DNA of 64,000 nucleotides from Pantoea allii. Lineage in GTDB: Bacteria > Pseudomonadota > Gammaproteobacteria > Enterobacterales > Enterobacteriaceae. A program made the translations under genes and the position numbers. Positions 28,305 to 41,400 of the stretch are shown piece by piece; the stretch's first letter is position 1; the number at the start of each line of letters is the position of its first letter. A model generated the notes under the pieces. It made no database searches. It was given only the letters and a program-made list of their open reading frames with translations, and was not told the origin of the DNA. Where the stretch lies: the NCBI RefSeq assembly GCF_002307475.1, contig NZ_NTMH01000011.1:248001-312000 (forward strand), read 5' to 3'.

Positions 28305-30448
28305 GCCGCACCTCCCTGACTGGCATCCGCGACGTTGTGGGTCGCGCGCCGTAAAATCTGATCTTTTGCGCCGTCCGCGATGATGCGGCCGTTTTCCATT
28401 ACGACAATACGATCGACCATCTTCAACAGAGCGGGACGGTGCGTCACCAGAATCAGCGTGCGTCCACTGATCCAGCCCTGCATCTGGCGGATAACATGCT
28501 CTTCAAGCTGCTCATCCATGGAGGCGGTCGGCTCATCCAGCAGCACGACCTGCGGCTGGCGCAGAATCAGTCGGCTGAGCATAATCATTTGCCGCTGTCC
28601 GCCTGACAGCCCGCGCCCGCCCTCATTGATAATGCGATCCAGACTGGCCGCATCCTGCTGGACCAGCGACAGTGCCCCACTGATGCGTAATGCCTGTAGC
28701 ATGTCCTGCTCGCTGGCGTGGGGATTGCCGAGCAGCAAATTCTGCCTCAGCGTGCCAAAAAACAGACGGGAATCGTGGGACAGCCAGCCGAGCTGTCGGC
28801 GTAGGTCGGTCGGATCGATATGGGCCATATCCACGCCGTCTACCAGCACTTTTCCCTGACTGGCCTGCGCCTGGCCCGCCAGAATCTTCAGTAAGGTGGA
28901 TTTCCCCGCACCGACCTTCCCCAAAATGGCGATTTTTTCACCCGGCTTGACGTTCAGCTGCTGCACATTAAGCACGTTCTTTTCGTTTTCTTCGTCGTAG
29001 GTATAGTGCACGTTGCGCAGTTCATAATGCCCGGTCAGCGTCGGGCAGTGCGCCATGGTGGCGGAATCAGGTTTATCGAGTGGTTTTTTCAGCAGCTCAT
29101 CCAGCCCTTTCATGGCGGTTTTGGCGTGCTGCCAGCGTGAAAAGACCATGGTTAACTGCATCAGCGGCGCGATAGTGCGCGAAGAAAGCATGCTACAGGC
29201 GACCAGCGTTCCGGTGGTGATTTGTGAGTCCAGCACCAGGTAAACCCCAAACACCAGCATGCCCGCATAGGTCAGTTGCTGCACGGTCGCTGCCCAGCCG
29301 GTCAGTCTGGCTCCCCACAGGCGTTGCTGATTACCGATCGCGGCGCTGACCTCATGTGTCTGCTCCCACTGGCGCTGAAAATAGGGTTCGGCTTGCAGCG
29401 CTTTGATGTCTTCAATGCCTTCGATTGTTTCAACCAGCACGGCGTTTCGTAGCGCGCCTTCGCGCAATCCGGCTTTCGCCAGCCGCGCCATCGGGAACTG
29501 GACTAACATGCCCGGAATAATGATTAACGGAATAGCGGCCAATGGAATCAGTACCAGCCAGCCGCCAATAAACGACATGATAAACAGGAACAGAATGACA
29601 AAAGGCAAGTCTGCAGCCGCGCCGACGGTGGTTGAGGTCAGTAACTCACGCACCTGATCGATTTCGCGCAGCTGAGAGATAAAGGACCCGGTGGATTTGG
29701 GCCGTGACTCATTGCGGATATTCATTGCCCGGGCAAACAGCATGGCGGAAACTTTTAAATCGATGCGTTTGCCCATCAGGTCAGACACCTGCGTGCGCAT
29801 CAGGCGAATCAGATATTCAATGGCGGCGGCAATCAGTACGCCGACAAACAGCACCCACAAGGTGGCCTCGGACTGGGCGGGAATCACCCTGTCGTAGACC
29901 TGCATTGAAAAGAGAATACCGGCCAGCGCCAGCACGTTACTGATTACCGACGCCACGGAGATTTCCGCGATGCGACGTCCCATGCCGCGAAAGTTTTTCC
30001 AGAACCAGTGCGGTTCATAGGGCTGCACGAACTCATCGATTCGGGCATCTCTGCCGCGTGCGGCTACGCCAATCACGCCAATGTCACCCTGCGCTCTGGA
30101 GAGCAGACCGGCCAGCTCGCCTTCGCGAATCACGTCACCGCCTTCGCTCAGCCAGTAGCGTGCGCCGCCGTCAGCATCGATCTCTTCCAGCACGGCAACG
30201 CTGTTATTTTCCATGACCAGCACAACGGGCGTGATCTCCTGCCGCCAGCGTAGTTTGTTCTGTGGCACCATCGTGAGATGGAGCCCAAGGAGACCACACA
30301 GGCGCTCCAGCTGCTGTGCCACCGGCAGGTGTTCAAACCAGCGCATTTGCTGGCGCAGCGTTTTTCCATCTGCAGGTTTGCCGAAACGGGCCGCCACGCG
30401 CAACATCGCAGCAATCCAGTTATCGGTCGTCGGGTTTTGTGCACTCAT
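28301..30448 (-). CDS. bapC: Type I secretion ABC exporter (LapB/BapC-like)
   Basis: The predicted protein is 715 aa, with an N-terminal C39-like domain (about residues 1-140) lacking the catalytic Cys of true bacteriocin peptidases. Such a domain serves as a substrate-docking module in RTX adhesin exporters. The transmembrane domain covers about 160-440. The ATPase domain has Walker A GKVGAGKST (near 515), signature LSGGQ, Walker B VVLLDEPTAS and the switch His in LVTHR. It should export the adjacent giant adhesin BapA in one step. It lies 26 bp after bapB, and bapD overlaps its end. Confidence 0.9.
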   Translation of the reverse strand: MSAQNPTTDNWIAAMLRVAARFGKPADGKTLRQQMRWFEHLPVAQQLERLCGLLGLHLTMVPQNKLRWRQEITPVVLVMENNSVAVLEEIDADGGARYWLSEGGDVIREGELAGLLSRAQGDIGVIGVAARGRDARIDEFVQPYEPHWFWKNFRGMGRRIAEISVASVISNVLALAGILFSMQVYDRVIPAQSEATLWVLFVGVLIAAAIEYLIRLMRTQVSDLMGKRIDLKVSAMLFARAMNIRNESRPKSTGSFISQLREIDQVRELLTSTTVGAAADLPFVILFLFIMSFIGGWLVLIPLAAIPLIIIPGMLVQFPMARLAKAGLREGALRNAVLVETIEGIEDIKALQAEPYFQRQWEQTHEVSAAIGNQQRLWGARLTGWAATVQQLTYAGMLVFGVYLVLDSQITTGTLVACSMLSSRTIAPLMQLTMVFSRWQHAKTAMKGLDELLKKPLDKPDSATMAHCPTLTGHYELRNVHYTYDEENEKNVLNVQQLNVKPGEKIAILGKVGAGKSTLLKILAGQAQASQGKVLVDGVDMAHIDPTDLRRQLGWLSHDSRLFFGTLRQNLLLGNPHASEQDMLQALRISGALSLVQQDAASLDRIINEGGRGLSGGQRQMIMLSRLILRQPQVVLLDEPTASMDEQLEEHVIRQMQGWISGRTLILVTHRPALLKMVDRIVVMENGRIIADGAKDQILRRATHNVADASQGGAA

Positions 30449-30474
30449 CGTAAACGCCTTTTAAAACGGGTTCG

Positions 30475-31830
30475 CTATTGCAACGAAGGAAGAAGATCGC
30501 CACTGCTTTTTTGACGGTCGATACCCATGATGTCGAGCAGGTTATCAACCGCAGCGGCATAGCGGACGGTGGCATCCCAGCCGTCGTAAAGCGCAGTTAT
30601 CCGCGCGCTGTCGGCCTGAAAAACATCCTGCTCGACGCTGAGCAGATCATTCAGGCTGCGTTTACTCAGCCGGTATTCATCGGCATAAACGTTGCGTGTA
30701 TGTTCAGCGCTGGCTAACTGCGCCTCACCCGCCAGTTGACGCTGCTGAGCGCCAATCATGTCGGCGTAAGATGTGGAGGCATTTTGATTAATCGTGAGTT
30801 TGGCTTGCTGTACCGCAGCCTGCGCGGCGAGCCTATCGCCTTCTGCTGACTGTGTTTTGGCGTTGACCAGACCGCCCTGATAGAGCGGCGCTTCGACCTG
30901 AAGCTGGACTTCATCATCCCAGTATGAGCGAGTGTCATTTTCATAACGTGTCCGACCGGCCTGGACCTTGATGCTGGGCCAGTGCCCCGATTGAGCCTGA
31001 CGTACCCGCTCCCTGGCGGCTTCCTGCTTGTATTGTGCACTGCGCACCGCAGCACTGCTTTCATAGGCAATTTTGTCCAGGGTAATTTGCTGTTGTAGCA
31101 GTGCCTGGGGCAGTTCAGGCAGCGTGGCAGGCACCACGCCGGTCAGGACGGTAAGCTGTGCGTTAGCAGAGCGCAATTGCGCCAGATACTGCTCACGCGT
31201 GGCATGCATGGCGGCGATACGTGTTTCGGCCTGCAGGACGTCAGACTGAGAGTTCAGCCCGGCATCCGCGCGCATTTTGGCGATGTCACGCACGTGTTCA
31301 AGCGAGGCGATATTGGTCTGCGCGGTAGCGGCCAGCGCCTGGTAGCGTTTGACCTCCAGATAAGACTGCAAGGCCTCTTTAGCGACCTGCGTCATCGCGT
31401 CGAATAAACTAAACTGGTAGGCATCCGACAAGGCATGCTGTTCGTCTATTGCGCCATTGGTGCGGCCAAAGTCATACAGCAGTTGGCTCAGCACGATCCC
31501 GCCGGAACCATTATTATTCAGGCTGCCAGAGGAGTCGGTTTGATGAGAGCGCCCCGCCGCCCCCTGAAGCGATAGCTGAGGATACCAGGCGCTCTGCGCA
31601 GCACTGAGATCGCCTTCACCGATATGAATCTGCGCTGCCGCCTCTGAAATCTTCGGGTTACGTGAGAAGGCGCGTAATATGGAATCTCGCAGCGTTAAAA
31701 TGGCGACCTGCTCTTCACTCGGTGCCGCTCGCCAGTTAAATTCCGCTTTGGGGAGCGGTGCGGCAAACGCCGCGGGTAATACCACGCCATTCAGGGCGTA
31801 AAAAAACAGGGCTAAACGCGCTTTGTTCAT
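30475..31830 (-). CDS. bapB: TolC-family outer membrane channel (BapB/LapE-like)
   Basis: The predicted protein is 451 aa. The signal peptide covers about residues 1-23 (ending AAFA), followed by two outer-membrane-efflux repeats with long helices forming the periplasmic tunnel. It is the dedicated outer-membrane component of the BapA type I system. It is separated from bapA by 620 bp that include a terminator. A minus-strand promoter-like TTAAAC-17 bp-AATAAA lies about 110 bp upstream, so bapBCD may have its own promoter. Confidence 0.88.
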   Translation of the reverse strand: MNKARLALFFYALNGVVLPAAFAAPLPKAEFNWRAAPSEEQVAILTLRDSILRAFSRNPKISEAAAQIHIGEGDLSAAQSAWYPQLSLQGAAGRSHQTDSSGSLNNNGSGGIVLSQLLYDFGRTNGAIDEQHALSDAYQFSLFDAMTQVAKEALQSYLEVKRYQALAATAQTNIASLEHVRDIAKMRADAGLNSQSDVLQAETRIAAMHATREQYLAQLRSANAQLTVLTGVVPATLPELPQALLQQQITLDKIAYESSAAVRSAQYKQEAARERVRQAQSGHWPSIKVQAGRTRYENDTRSYWDDEVQLQVEAPLYQGGLVNAKTQSAEGDRLAAQAAVQQAKLTINQNASTSYADMIGAQQRQLAGEAQLASAEHTRNVYADEYRLSKRSLNDLLSVEQDVFQADSARITALYDGWDATVRYAAAVDNLLDIMGIDRQKSSGDLLPSLQ

Positions 31831-32385
31831 TATTCATACCAACAGGTTTTCTTATGATCATTTGAAGACGTCCTGGTGATTTCAGCATACAAAAAAGCAA
31901 GGTCACGATGAGCATTACGCATTTTATTGTTAATTTACTTAATGCGTTTAATAGAGACCGCTAAGCGCGAGTTAATATTAATAGTACATATCCCCCAGCG
32001 GTTCATTCTAAAAATCACCAATTATCAAATATCTTTACTGAAAGGCGATTTTTTAATCAGTTGCATCCTCCTTTACCAGTTAAGAAAAAATAAACAACAA
32101 CCTGTTTGAAGAAGTTACAGGGCTTACCATTCTTAAAAGCGGCAATGCAGGATGCCAAAGCGTCAAAAGTAAGGCTGCGGCCAACCCGTCGTATGGATAC
32201 AGGTAACTGCGCAGAGGTTTCCACGGCCCGCGGGTTTGCGCTATGAGGCCCCCTTTACTCAGACAGGAAGCCTTTACCCGAAACGGCAACGCAAGGCCTG
32301 GTGCAGGTTTATAAGCAGGCTGGCCTCCAGCCAGTGCGTCCATTTTGCGCATCGCTCACAGAGCGTGGCGGCCCGCAATTTTGCA
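31831..32385. other. Spacer between bapA and bapB without a recognisable gene
   Basis: 31831-32080 is AT-rich and probably contains the bapBCD promoter. 32100-32385 is of ordinary base composition and has a 90-codon minus-strand ORF without a convincing ribosome site or known motif. I see no insertion sequence ends or gene remnant that I can name. Confidence 0.45.
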
Positions 32386-32419
32386 GAAAAAAGCAGCGGG
32401 TGCTTACGCAACCGCTGCT
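32386..32419 (-). terminator. bapA terminator
   Basis: AGCAGCGG (32392-32399) and CCGCTGCT (32412-32419) pair. Read on the minus strand, the hairpin begins 31 bp after the bapA stop and runs into TTTTTT (32391-32386). It should end most bapA transcripts before bapBCD. Confidence 0.8.
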
Positions 32420-32450
32420 GTGAGTCACTGCTTAACTACGATGTGGCAAT

Positions 32451-35400
32451 TTAGACGACGTGTACCTGCAGATTGTGCTGGACCAGCACATCCCCAAGCG
32501 TGTTGTCATTGGTGAGTGCCGAGTTATGGTAGACCTCATAGGACTGGCCATTCACCATGCGCTCTCCACTGATCTCCCACGTACCGCCCAGGCTGTTAAC
32601 CAGGGTGACCAGGCTGCCATCTGCCCCTTTAATCATCAGATCATCGCTCTGTTTGTCAGTAATATTCAGTGCCTCGTTGAGATCCAGTTTCACTGAATTC
32701 GTCCCGCTCTGACCGAGATCGAGCACTTCAATATTTTCCACTTTCAGACCAAGATCGGTCAGATCCAGCGTCAGATGTTCACCGTTCAGCACCAGCGTAT
32801 CGGTACCGGCTCCGCCATCAATATGGTTAAAGTGCAGATCGCTTACCGTGACCGTATCAGCACCACTGCTACCGTTGACCGTTGCACCTTCTGACGTCGT
32901 GCCATCGGCCAGCGTAATCACCACGCCTCCAATGCTGTAGCTTTCCTCTGCTGGCGTTTGATCTACTGCGGTTTCAGCCACGGCAGCCGCCGCGACAGCC
33001 GTATTCTCCTCCGCCGCACTGACCGGCGCGGCCACATCGGCCTCGGTAGTCAGGGTTGAAGCCACATGCACCGTAGGTGTTGCCTGTTCAGTGGACTGCG
33101 TGTTGTGATGCGTATCCAGACTGGACGCAGCACTGTCGTCCACCACCGAGAACAGCGCGACGGATTCGGTGGCCGACGTGGTGGCCACCGGCAACACAGC
33201 ACCTGCCAGCAACGTATTGGTTGTGGTGTAGCTGTTACCGGCCACATCCGTAATGGTGATCTTAGCCAGCGTATTTAAGGACAGCAGCAGTCCACCTACC
33301 GACAACAGCGAAGGGCTGAAGTTAGCGGAGTAACGTCCCAGCGCATCCGTCGTGGTATTGATCGTCGGTCCGTTGTTGCCGTTCGCCAGTAGCAAGGTGA
33401 CGCTGACTTTTGTACCCTGAGCCGCGTTAAGCGAACCCCCTTGCACGGTGAGTCCATTTACCAACGATGACACTACGCTCAGAACGGGGTCCGCGCCCAC
33501 AAGGGGCTGGTTGTGCGACAGTGCCGTAAAGCTACTTGTGGTCGTGGTGCTGTTACCGCCCACATCGGTGACGGTGATGGCAACAGAATGGCTTCCGTCT
33601 GCAATGCCTTTCAGGGTGGCTGACGGCACACTTATTGTCCATGTACCGTTACTGCCTATCGTGGTCGTGAAAATATTACCCGCCACGTTAACGGAAACCT
33701 GCCCCCCAACCGCATTACTGCTGGTGCCGCTGATGGTTTCTGCAACATTCGCCTCAGTGATATTCAGATAACCATCACCACCGAAGTAGCTGTTGATGCC
33801 CGCCGTTGGCGTAGTCCGGCTGGCGACGCCCAGCGGAGCCGATGCATTGCCCGTGTTACCCACGCCGTTTATCACGCTGGCCGAGATGGTATAGAGCCCA
33901 TCTGCAATCGCCGCGAGACTGGAAGCAGCGACAGGAATACTCCAGTTTCCATTGCTGCTGACCGTGGTCGTAAAGGTCTGGTTGCCAATCGTCACCTGCA
34001 CCACCGAACCTTCGGCGTTAGTGGCTGTACCGCTGATGGTCTGGGTAGTTTTAACATCCGCCACGTTCAACGCGTTATCGCCAAACAGCGAGGTAATCGT
34101 CAAGGCAGGCGCGGTGTTACTGATGACGCTCAGGCTACCGCTGCCCGTCACAGTATTGCCGTTAACATCCGTGCCGGTCACCGCAACGGCTTTAACGCCA
34201 TCGCTGATGCCCGTCAAATCGGTTTTTGGCACGCTGATTGTCCAACTGCCGCCGCTGATGACTTTCGTTGAATAGGTGATGCCGTTTAGCGTTGCACTGA
34301 CTGTCGCCCCCGCAGACAGGTTTGATGTGCCGCTGATGGTCTGGTTAGAAGCCAGATCGGCGGCGCTCAGAATGCCGTCACCAAACACGGTATTGACCGT
34401 CAGAGAAGGCTGAGTCAGGGCCAGCTGCACGCCCGCGCTGGTGGACGTAGTATTACCCACAGCATCGGTTACCGAGGCACCCACCGTAAAATTACCGCTG
34501 AGCAGGGTTGACAGAATCGCCGGTGAAACCGTTGCCGAGAAGGTGCCATCACTGTTGACCACCGCTGTTAACGTGGTGCTGCCAATCGCCAGCCTTACCG
34601 TACTGCCGGCGGCTACGCCGGTTGCGGTGCCGCTAACCGTCTGGGTTATCAGCGACTCGGCAATATTCAGTACGCCATCCCCAAACAGTGGGTTGAGTGT
34701 CACTTTAGGTAAATTGTTGATACCTACAATGGCAGAAGCTGAACTGTTGGCGGTATTACCGGCGCTGTCCGTAACGCTGACGCCGACCGTCAAGGTACCG
34801 TCCGTCAGGCCCTGGAGCAGCCTTGGCGTCAGTGCCACCGAATAGTTGCCACTGGCGTCGGTTGCCGTGACGATTTGCTGACCACCCACGGTCACCACGA
34901 CACGAGAACCTGCTTCTGCACCGCTCACGACGCCACCAATGGTCTGCCCCAGCAGCGCATCGGCGGCATTCAGCAAGCCGTCACCAAACAGCGGGCTGAT
35001 GGTAAGCGTAGGCGCAAGAGTATCCACACGAATACCGGCACTGGTGGAGGCGGTATTTCCTGCTGGATCGGTGACCGTTGCGCTAACGGTGAGATTACCC
35101 TGTGCCAGGGTGCCGAGAATATCCGGCGTTACGGTGGCGGTGAAAGCCCCGTTGCTGCCCACTGTTGCCGTTACCTGGCTGTTACCCACATTCAGCGTGA
35201 CCAGTGAACCTGCAGCAACGTTGTTCACCACGCCGCTAATGGTCTGGCTGGTGGCAATATCGACCAGGTTAAGCACACCATCGCCGAACAGTGACGTCAG
35301 GTTGATGGTTGGGGTTTGCGTAAAGATACCGATAGTCGCGCTGTTGCTGGCGACATTGCCAACGGCATCGGTAACGGTAACGCCCAGGGTCAGATTACCA

Positions 35401-38400
35401 TCAAGTAACGACGTCAGATCGCTGGACGGCAGCGTCACGCTCCAGTTACCACCGGCCTGAACCGTGGTGTTATAAGTGTGAGTTCCCAGGATAACGGTCA
35501 CGCGTGAACCTACCGCCGCGTTCTCAATCACCCCGCCAATCTGTTGATTGACCGCCGCTTCGGCAATGTTCAGCAAATTATCACCGCCAAACAGGCCGGT
35601 CAGGTTACCCACTACAGGCACGGCATCGACAATCGCGGTGACCGTTTCGCCAACGCTGCGGGTGTTGCCTGCCGCGTCGGTTAGCGTCACGTTCACAGCC
35701 AGTTCACCATCGCTCAGCAAACCCAGGACAGATGGCGGCACGACAATCGCCCATTTACCGTCCTGACCGACAGTGCTGGTCAGCGTGGTGCCGCCAAGCG
35801 TAACCGCGACCGTTGCGCCTACACCCGCCGACGTTGCTGTACCGGTAATGGTCTGAGCAACCGTCGTGTCGATCGCGCTCAGCGTGCCATCACCAAACAC
35901 GGAATCAACCACCAGCGTTAAGGCGGCGTTAACCACCTTGTTCACGGTGATAGTGGCATCCGTTTGATTACCCGCCTGATCGTTGACGCGAACGCCAAAC
36001 ACCAGTGCACCATCATTGAGGCTGGACAGCACCTCCGGTGTTAAATCAATGCTCCAGACGCCGTTAGCGCCAATAACACCTGTCGCGATGGGGGCACCAT
36101 CTCCGACATACAGAGAAATGGTTTGTCCCTCTTCTGCCCCCGTTGCACTGCCCGTTAACACCTGCCCGACGGCAAGATCGGCGGCATTAACCAGGTTATC
36201 GCCGAGGAAGCTATCAATCTCAATCAATGGTGCGGTCGTATCAACGTCAATATTACGGCTGGCGGTACCTGTGTTACCGGCGGCATCGGTCAACTGCGCA
36301 GTAATGGTCGTTTCACCGTTGGCCAGTGCCTGCATATCGCTGGCTGGCACGCTGGTGGACCAGGTTCCGTCGCTCTGGACGATCCCTGTGTAGGTTTTAC
36401 CGTTCAGCGTCACGGTCACCGTGCGGCCCGTTTCGCTGGTGTCTGCTGTACCACTGATCGTCTGACGCGTTGAACTCTCACTGGCGTTAACCACATCATC
36501 GCCTGCGAAGCTGTTAATCGTCAGTGTAGGTGCCGTCAGATCGATCTGAACCGTACCGCTGGTGGACACGGTATCCGTTCCGTCGGTGGCGTTGACGGTG
36601 ATGGTGACAGGTCCGTCAGTGCTCCCGAAATCGCTGACCGGCAGCGTTGCCGTGGTCCAGTTACCGTTAGCGTCGATCGTAGTGCTGTACTCCACCCCGT
36701 TGATCACGACGGTGACGACGCCGCTATCCCCCAGGTTTTGCGATGTTCCGCTGACCACAACGCCGCCCGCCTGCTGATCGACCGTACTGATGATATTGTC
36801 ACCCGACACAGTGCCCAGCGTGACGAGCGGGCCTGGTGGCGGTGTCAGGTCAACCTGTAGCGTCAGATCCTGGGTGACCGGATTACCTGCCAGATCGCTA
36901 ACGGCAAGCGTTAAGGTGGTGGTCGGTTGTGTAAAGGTGCTCATTTGCTCTGGCGTCAGCGTCAGGCTCCAGGCGCCATTCGCGCCCACGACCGCCGTAC
37001 CCAGCACGGTGCCGTTATAGGAAACGGTTAACTGTGTGCCGGTTTCCGCGCCCTCAGCGACCCCGGTCAATACCTGAGACTGAATACTCTCGGCGTAATC
37101 AAGCGCATTATCACCCGCAAACGTCACCCCGGTGATCGAAGGTGCCGTGGTATCGATCACCAGCGATTCGCTGAGCGTCGTACTGTTTCCGGCGGGATCG
37201 GTGACGGTGATGGAAACCGGATAGGTGCCGTCGGTAAAGGCTTCCAGCTGCGCGTTACTCAACGGCAATGTCCAGCTCCCGTCCGCCGCGATCTGGGCAT
37301 TGAACGTGGTGGTGCCAATGGTCACCACCACCTGTTGCCCGTCACCGGCCTCACCAGTACTGCCCGTCAGAGAGATGCCACTCGTCACGTCAGCGGCGTT
37401 GACATAGCCGTCACGTGGCAGCGGATCGACGCTCGGTGCCGGCGGGGTCAGATCGGCGTTAAAGGTAAACTGCGCGGTGGCGGGGTTACCCGTGGCATCC
37501 ACCACATTCACGGTGACGCTGTGGGGACCCGTGCCAATCGCATTTAATGCATTAGGCGGAATCGTGACGCTCCAGTTGCCATTCGCATCGACCGTCCCAG
37601 GATAGCGTGTTCCGTTGAGATCCACGCTGATGCTTACTGCCTGGTTTGCACCGGTGCTGCCGGTCGTACCGGTCAGCGTTACGCCTGCAGCGGCCTCGCT
37701 GATGTTCAGCACATTGTCGCCACCAAACTGCAGGTCGGCAAAGGTTGGCACAGGAACGGTGACGGCGGTGACCACATTAAGCGTGGTGCTGTCGGTATTG
37801 CCCGCAATATCCGTGGCGGTGACGGTAATCACATGGCTGCCGTTAGGGATCTGCGCCATTTGATCGGGCGTCAGCACCAGTGACCAGCTTCCGTCAGGCT
37901 GAACGGTGGCACTGAGCGGCTGATCGTTATTAAAGCCGCTGAGGATGACCGTTACCGTCTGACCATCCCCACTAATGCCTGTCGAACCGGTAAGCGTCTG
38001 ATTTTGTGCTGCTTCACTGGCATTCAATGCGCCGTCACCGAATGGCAAATTGAGGCTGACATCTGGCAGCGTTTGTATGGCAACCACGATGTTGCTGTTG
38101 ATGGATGCCGTATTGCCGTTGGTGTCTGTCACGGTCAGCGTGACCGGCCAGTTACCGTCTGGCAGTGACTGCAATAAGGTTGAAGGCAGACCCAGTGACC
38201 AGGTCCCATCACCATTGATGGTCGCGGCATAGGCTGTGCCGTTAACCGTTACCGTAACGGATGCTGCATTATCGATATTCAGGTTGCCGCTTAACGTGCC
38301 ATCGGTTTGCGCTTCGACAGCGTTGATACGACCATCACCAAATGGCGTATTGATCGTCGGCAGCGCAATGGGGGCAGTGGCCGTTATGAAGTCTTGCGTG

Positions 38401-41400
38401 GCAGTCGCCGAAGTATTTCCGGCACGGTCAGTGGTGGTCACGCTGATCGTGTGCGTTCCATCCGCCAGCCCGGCTATCACGTCTGGCGGCAGACTGGCGC
38501 TCCAGTTGCCGTTCGCATCAATGGTCACGTTAAGCGGTGTGCCATCTACGCTGACGCTGACGGTTTGTCCGTCACCAAACGGCGCCGTGCCGGTAATTAA
38601 CTGCACCGAGGCCGCTTCGCTGGTATTGATGATGTTATCGCCAAACAACGTTGGGGTTATCGTTGGATCGGCCAGTGTCGTCACCAGGATCTCTACACCA
38701 GCGCTGACTTCAGCTGGATTCCCTGCTGCATCGTTGGCGGTGACAACCACCTGCGTTGCACCATCTGGCAATACGTCCAGCGCGCCCGGTGCCAGCGTTA
38801 AGGTCCAGGCACCGTTGGTGCCGACCGCCGTATTAAACGTCTGATCGCCGATCGTCACCGTGATCGGGGTGCCCTCTGGCAGATTGGTGGCATTGCCGCT
38901 GAGTGTAAGCTCGCCCGCCGCATCAGCCTGACTGACAAGCCCATCACCAAACGGCGTATCCAGCGTCAGCTCAGGCAATGTGCGGAAGGCCACATCCAGC
39001 GTGGTGCTGTTATTGGTCGTGATATTACCGTTGACGTCCGTGGCGGTAATGGTGAACGTCTGGCGTCCATCATTAAGTTGCTGCAAATCCGCAGCCGGGA
39101 TCGCCAGTGACCAGGCGCCGTTACCGTCTGCAAGGGTGGTATAAGTGATCTGATTCAGCACGACGGTAATCTGCGCGCCCGGATCGCTGTTGCCATTGAC
39201 GGTTAAATCCTGCAACGACTCCGCCTGGTTAAGTGACGCGCCTGCGCTCAGGTTGATATCGCTCAATACCGGCAGGGTCGTATCAACAGACACATTGTGA
39301 TTGGTCAGGGCCGTATTGCCTGCCACATCATCCGCCGTGATGACAAAGGTTTGTTGTGAACCAGAAGGCAGGCCACTCAGGGCTGAAGACGGCACTGACA
39401 CCGTCCAGTTGCCGCTGGCATCCACCGAACCGGTATAGCCGACGCCGTTCAGCGTGACGGTCACTACCGTTCCTTGCGCCAGATGCGTACTGCCGCCGCT
39501 CACGTCAAGGTCCGAACCCGCTTCGATTGCGTTAATAATGTCATCATTGGCGACCACGTCCACACTCAGCGTCGGCTGGGCCGCGTCACTGGCGATGACA
39601 TTCAGGGTTACGTTGCTGCTGGTCGGGTTGCCTGCAGCGTCGGTGGCGCTGACGACGACGCTCAGCTGTCCGTCAGGTAATGCACTCACATCCGCCTGCG
39701 GGACGGTAATTGTCCAGCGGCCATCATTCTGCACTTCACCCGTATAATTCTGACCATTCAGCGAGACAGTTACCACCTGACCCGCCGTCAGATTAGTACT
39801 GCCGCCGCTGATGGTTAACTCTGCAGCCGCTTCAACCCGGTTAACATAATTATCATCGCTGATGGCATCAACGGTCAGTACAGGCAATGCCGCGCTGTCT
39901 GCAACGCGCGTCAGCGTCTGGGTTAACGCCGTCTGGTTGCCTGCGGCATCCGTCAGCGTAATGTCCAGCTGATAGGTGCCATCCGGCAAGCCCTGCATCA
40001 CGCTGGCTGGAATCTCAAGACGCCAGGTGCCGTCCGACAAAACCAGCGTTTGATAGGTTTCACCCTGCAGTGTCACCGTCACCGTTTGCCCTGCATCGGC
40101 CAGCGATGCGGTGCCGGTAATCGGAATATTTTGCTGGATTTCCAGCGCGTTAATCTGGTTATCACCGGTAACAGGATTAAGGCTGAGTTCAGGTGGTGTG
40201 AAGTCGACCGTGACCGACGTGCTCAGGCTGCCGCTATTGCTGCCCGTGGCATCACTGACGTTGACGACGACCGTATTCGCGCCTTCAGGCAGTGCCTGCA
40301 AGACTGCGCTGCTAAGCGTGACCGTCCAGTTACCCTGTGCATCCACCGTTGCCGCATAGTCATTACCGCCCAGTGTGATGGTCACAATCTGGCCCGCACC
40401 GGTGAGACCGGTCGTGCCCGTGAGCGTTTGTTCGCTGGCCGCCTCGACCTGACTGATATAATCATCGGCAAATGGCGTATTAATGCTTATCGCTAAGGTT
40501 CCCGTCGCGACCGTAATATCACGGGTTTCTGTAAAACTGTTGCCCGCCGCATCGCTGACGGTCACCGCCAGGGTATAGCTTCCCGCCGCAACATCGGCAA
40601 GGGCACCCGCGGGCAGAGTAAAGCTCCAGTTGCCGTTCGCATCGACCGTGGTATTCCACACCTGGTTATTGAGGGTGATGGTCACCACCTGGCCTTCACC
40701 GGCGTCACTGCTGCCGCTGAGCACGATGGGCGCGGTGCTTTCTGAAGCGTCAACGATATTATCCCCGGCGACCGGGTCCAGCGTCAGGTTTGGTGGCGTG
40801 AGATCAACGTTAACATTACCGTCTACCTCACGGCTGTTACCCGCGGCGTCAGTGACCGTAACCCTGTAGTTGGCGCTGCCTTCATTCAGTGTAGTTAAGG
40901 CATCGGCAGGAATACTCACACGCCAGTTACCATTGCCGTCTACCGTACCGTTATAAACATTGCCGCCCAGTGAAACACTGACGGTCTGACCCACACCGCT
41001 TACGCCCGTGGTTCCGCTCAGCTGTTGTGTGCTGGAAATATCAGCGGCATTGAGGGTGCCGTCACCGAATGCCGTAATCACGACAGGATTAGGCAGGTTG
41101 TTGATCGCAACGTTTAAGGTGCCTGAGCTGCTCAGGGCGGCACCCGTCGTGTCCGTCGCTGTCACCGTCAACGTGGCAGGACCATCCGCCAGGCTCGCCA
41201 GCGCAGCAGCCGGGATGATCACGCTCCATGTACCGCCAGCGGAGACCACGGCGTTATAGGTGACATTATTAAACTGCAGCGTGACGGTGCTGTCTGGTGC
41301 CACATTGACGGTGGTTCCCGTGATGATTAACGGCTCACCGGCTTCGCTGGCATTCAGGAAGTTATCACCGCTTATGGTATCCAGCGCCACGCCAGATGCA

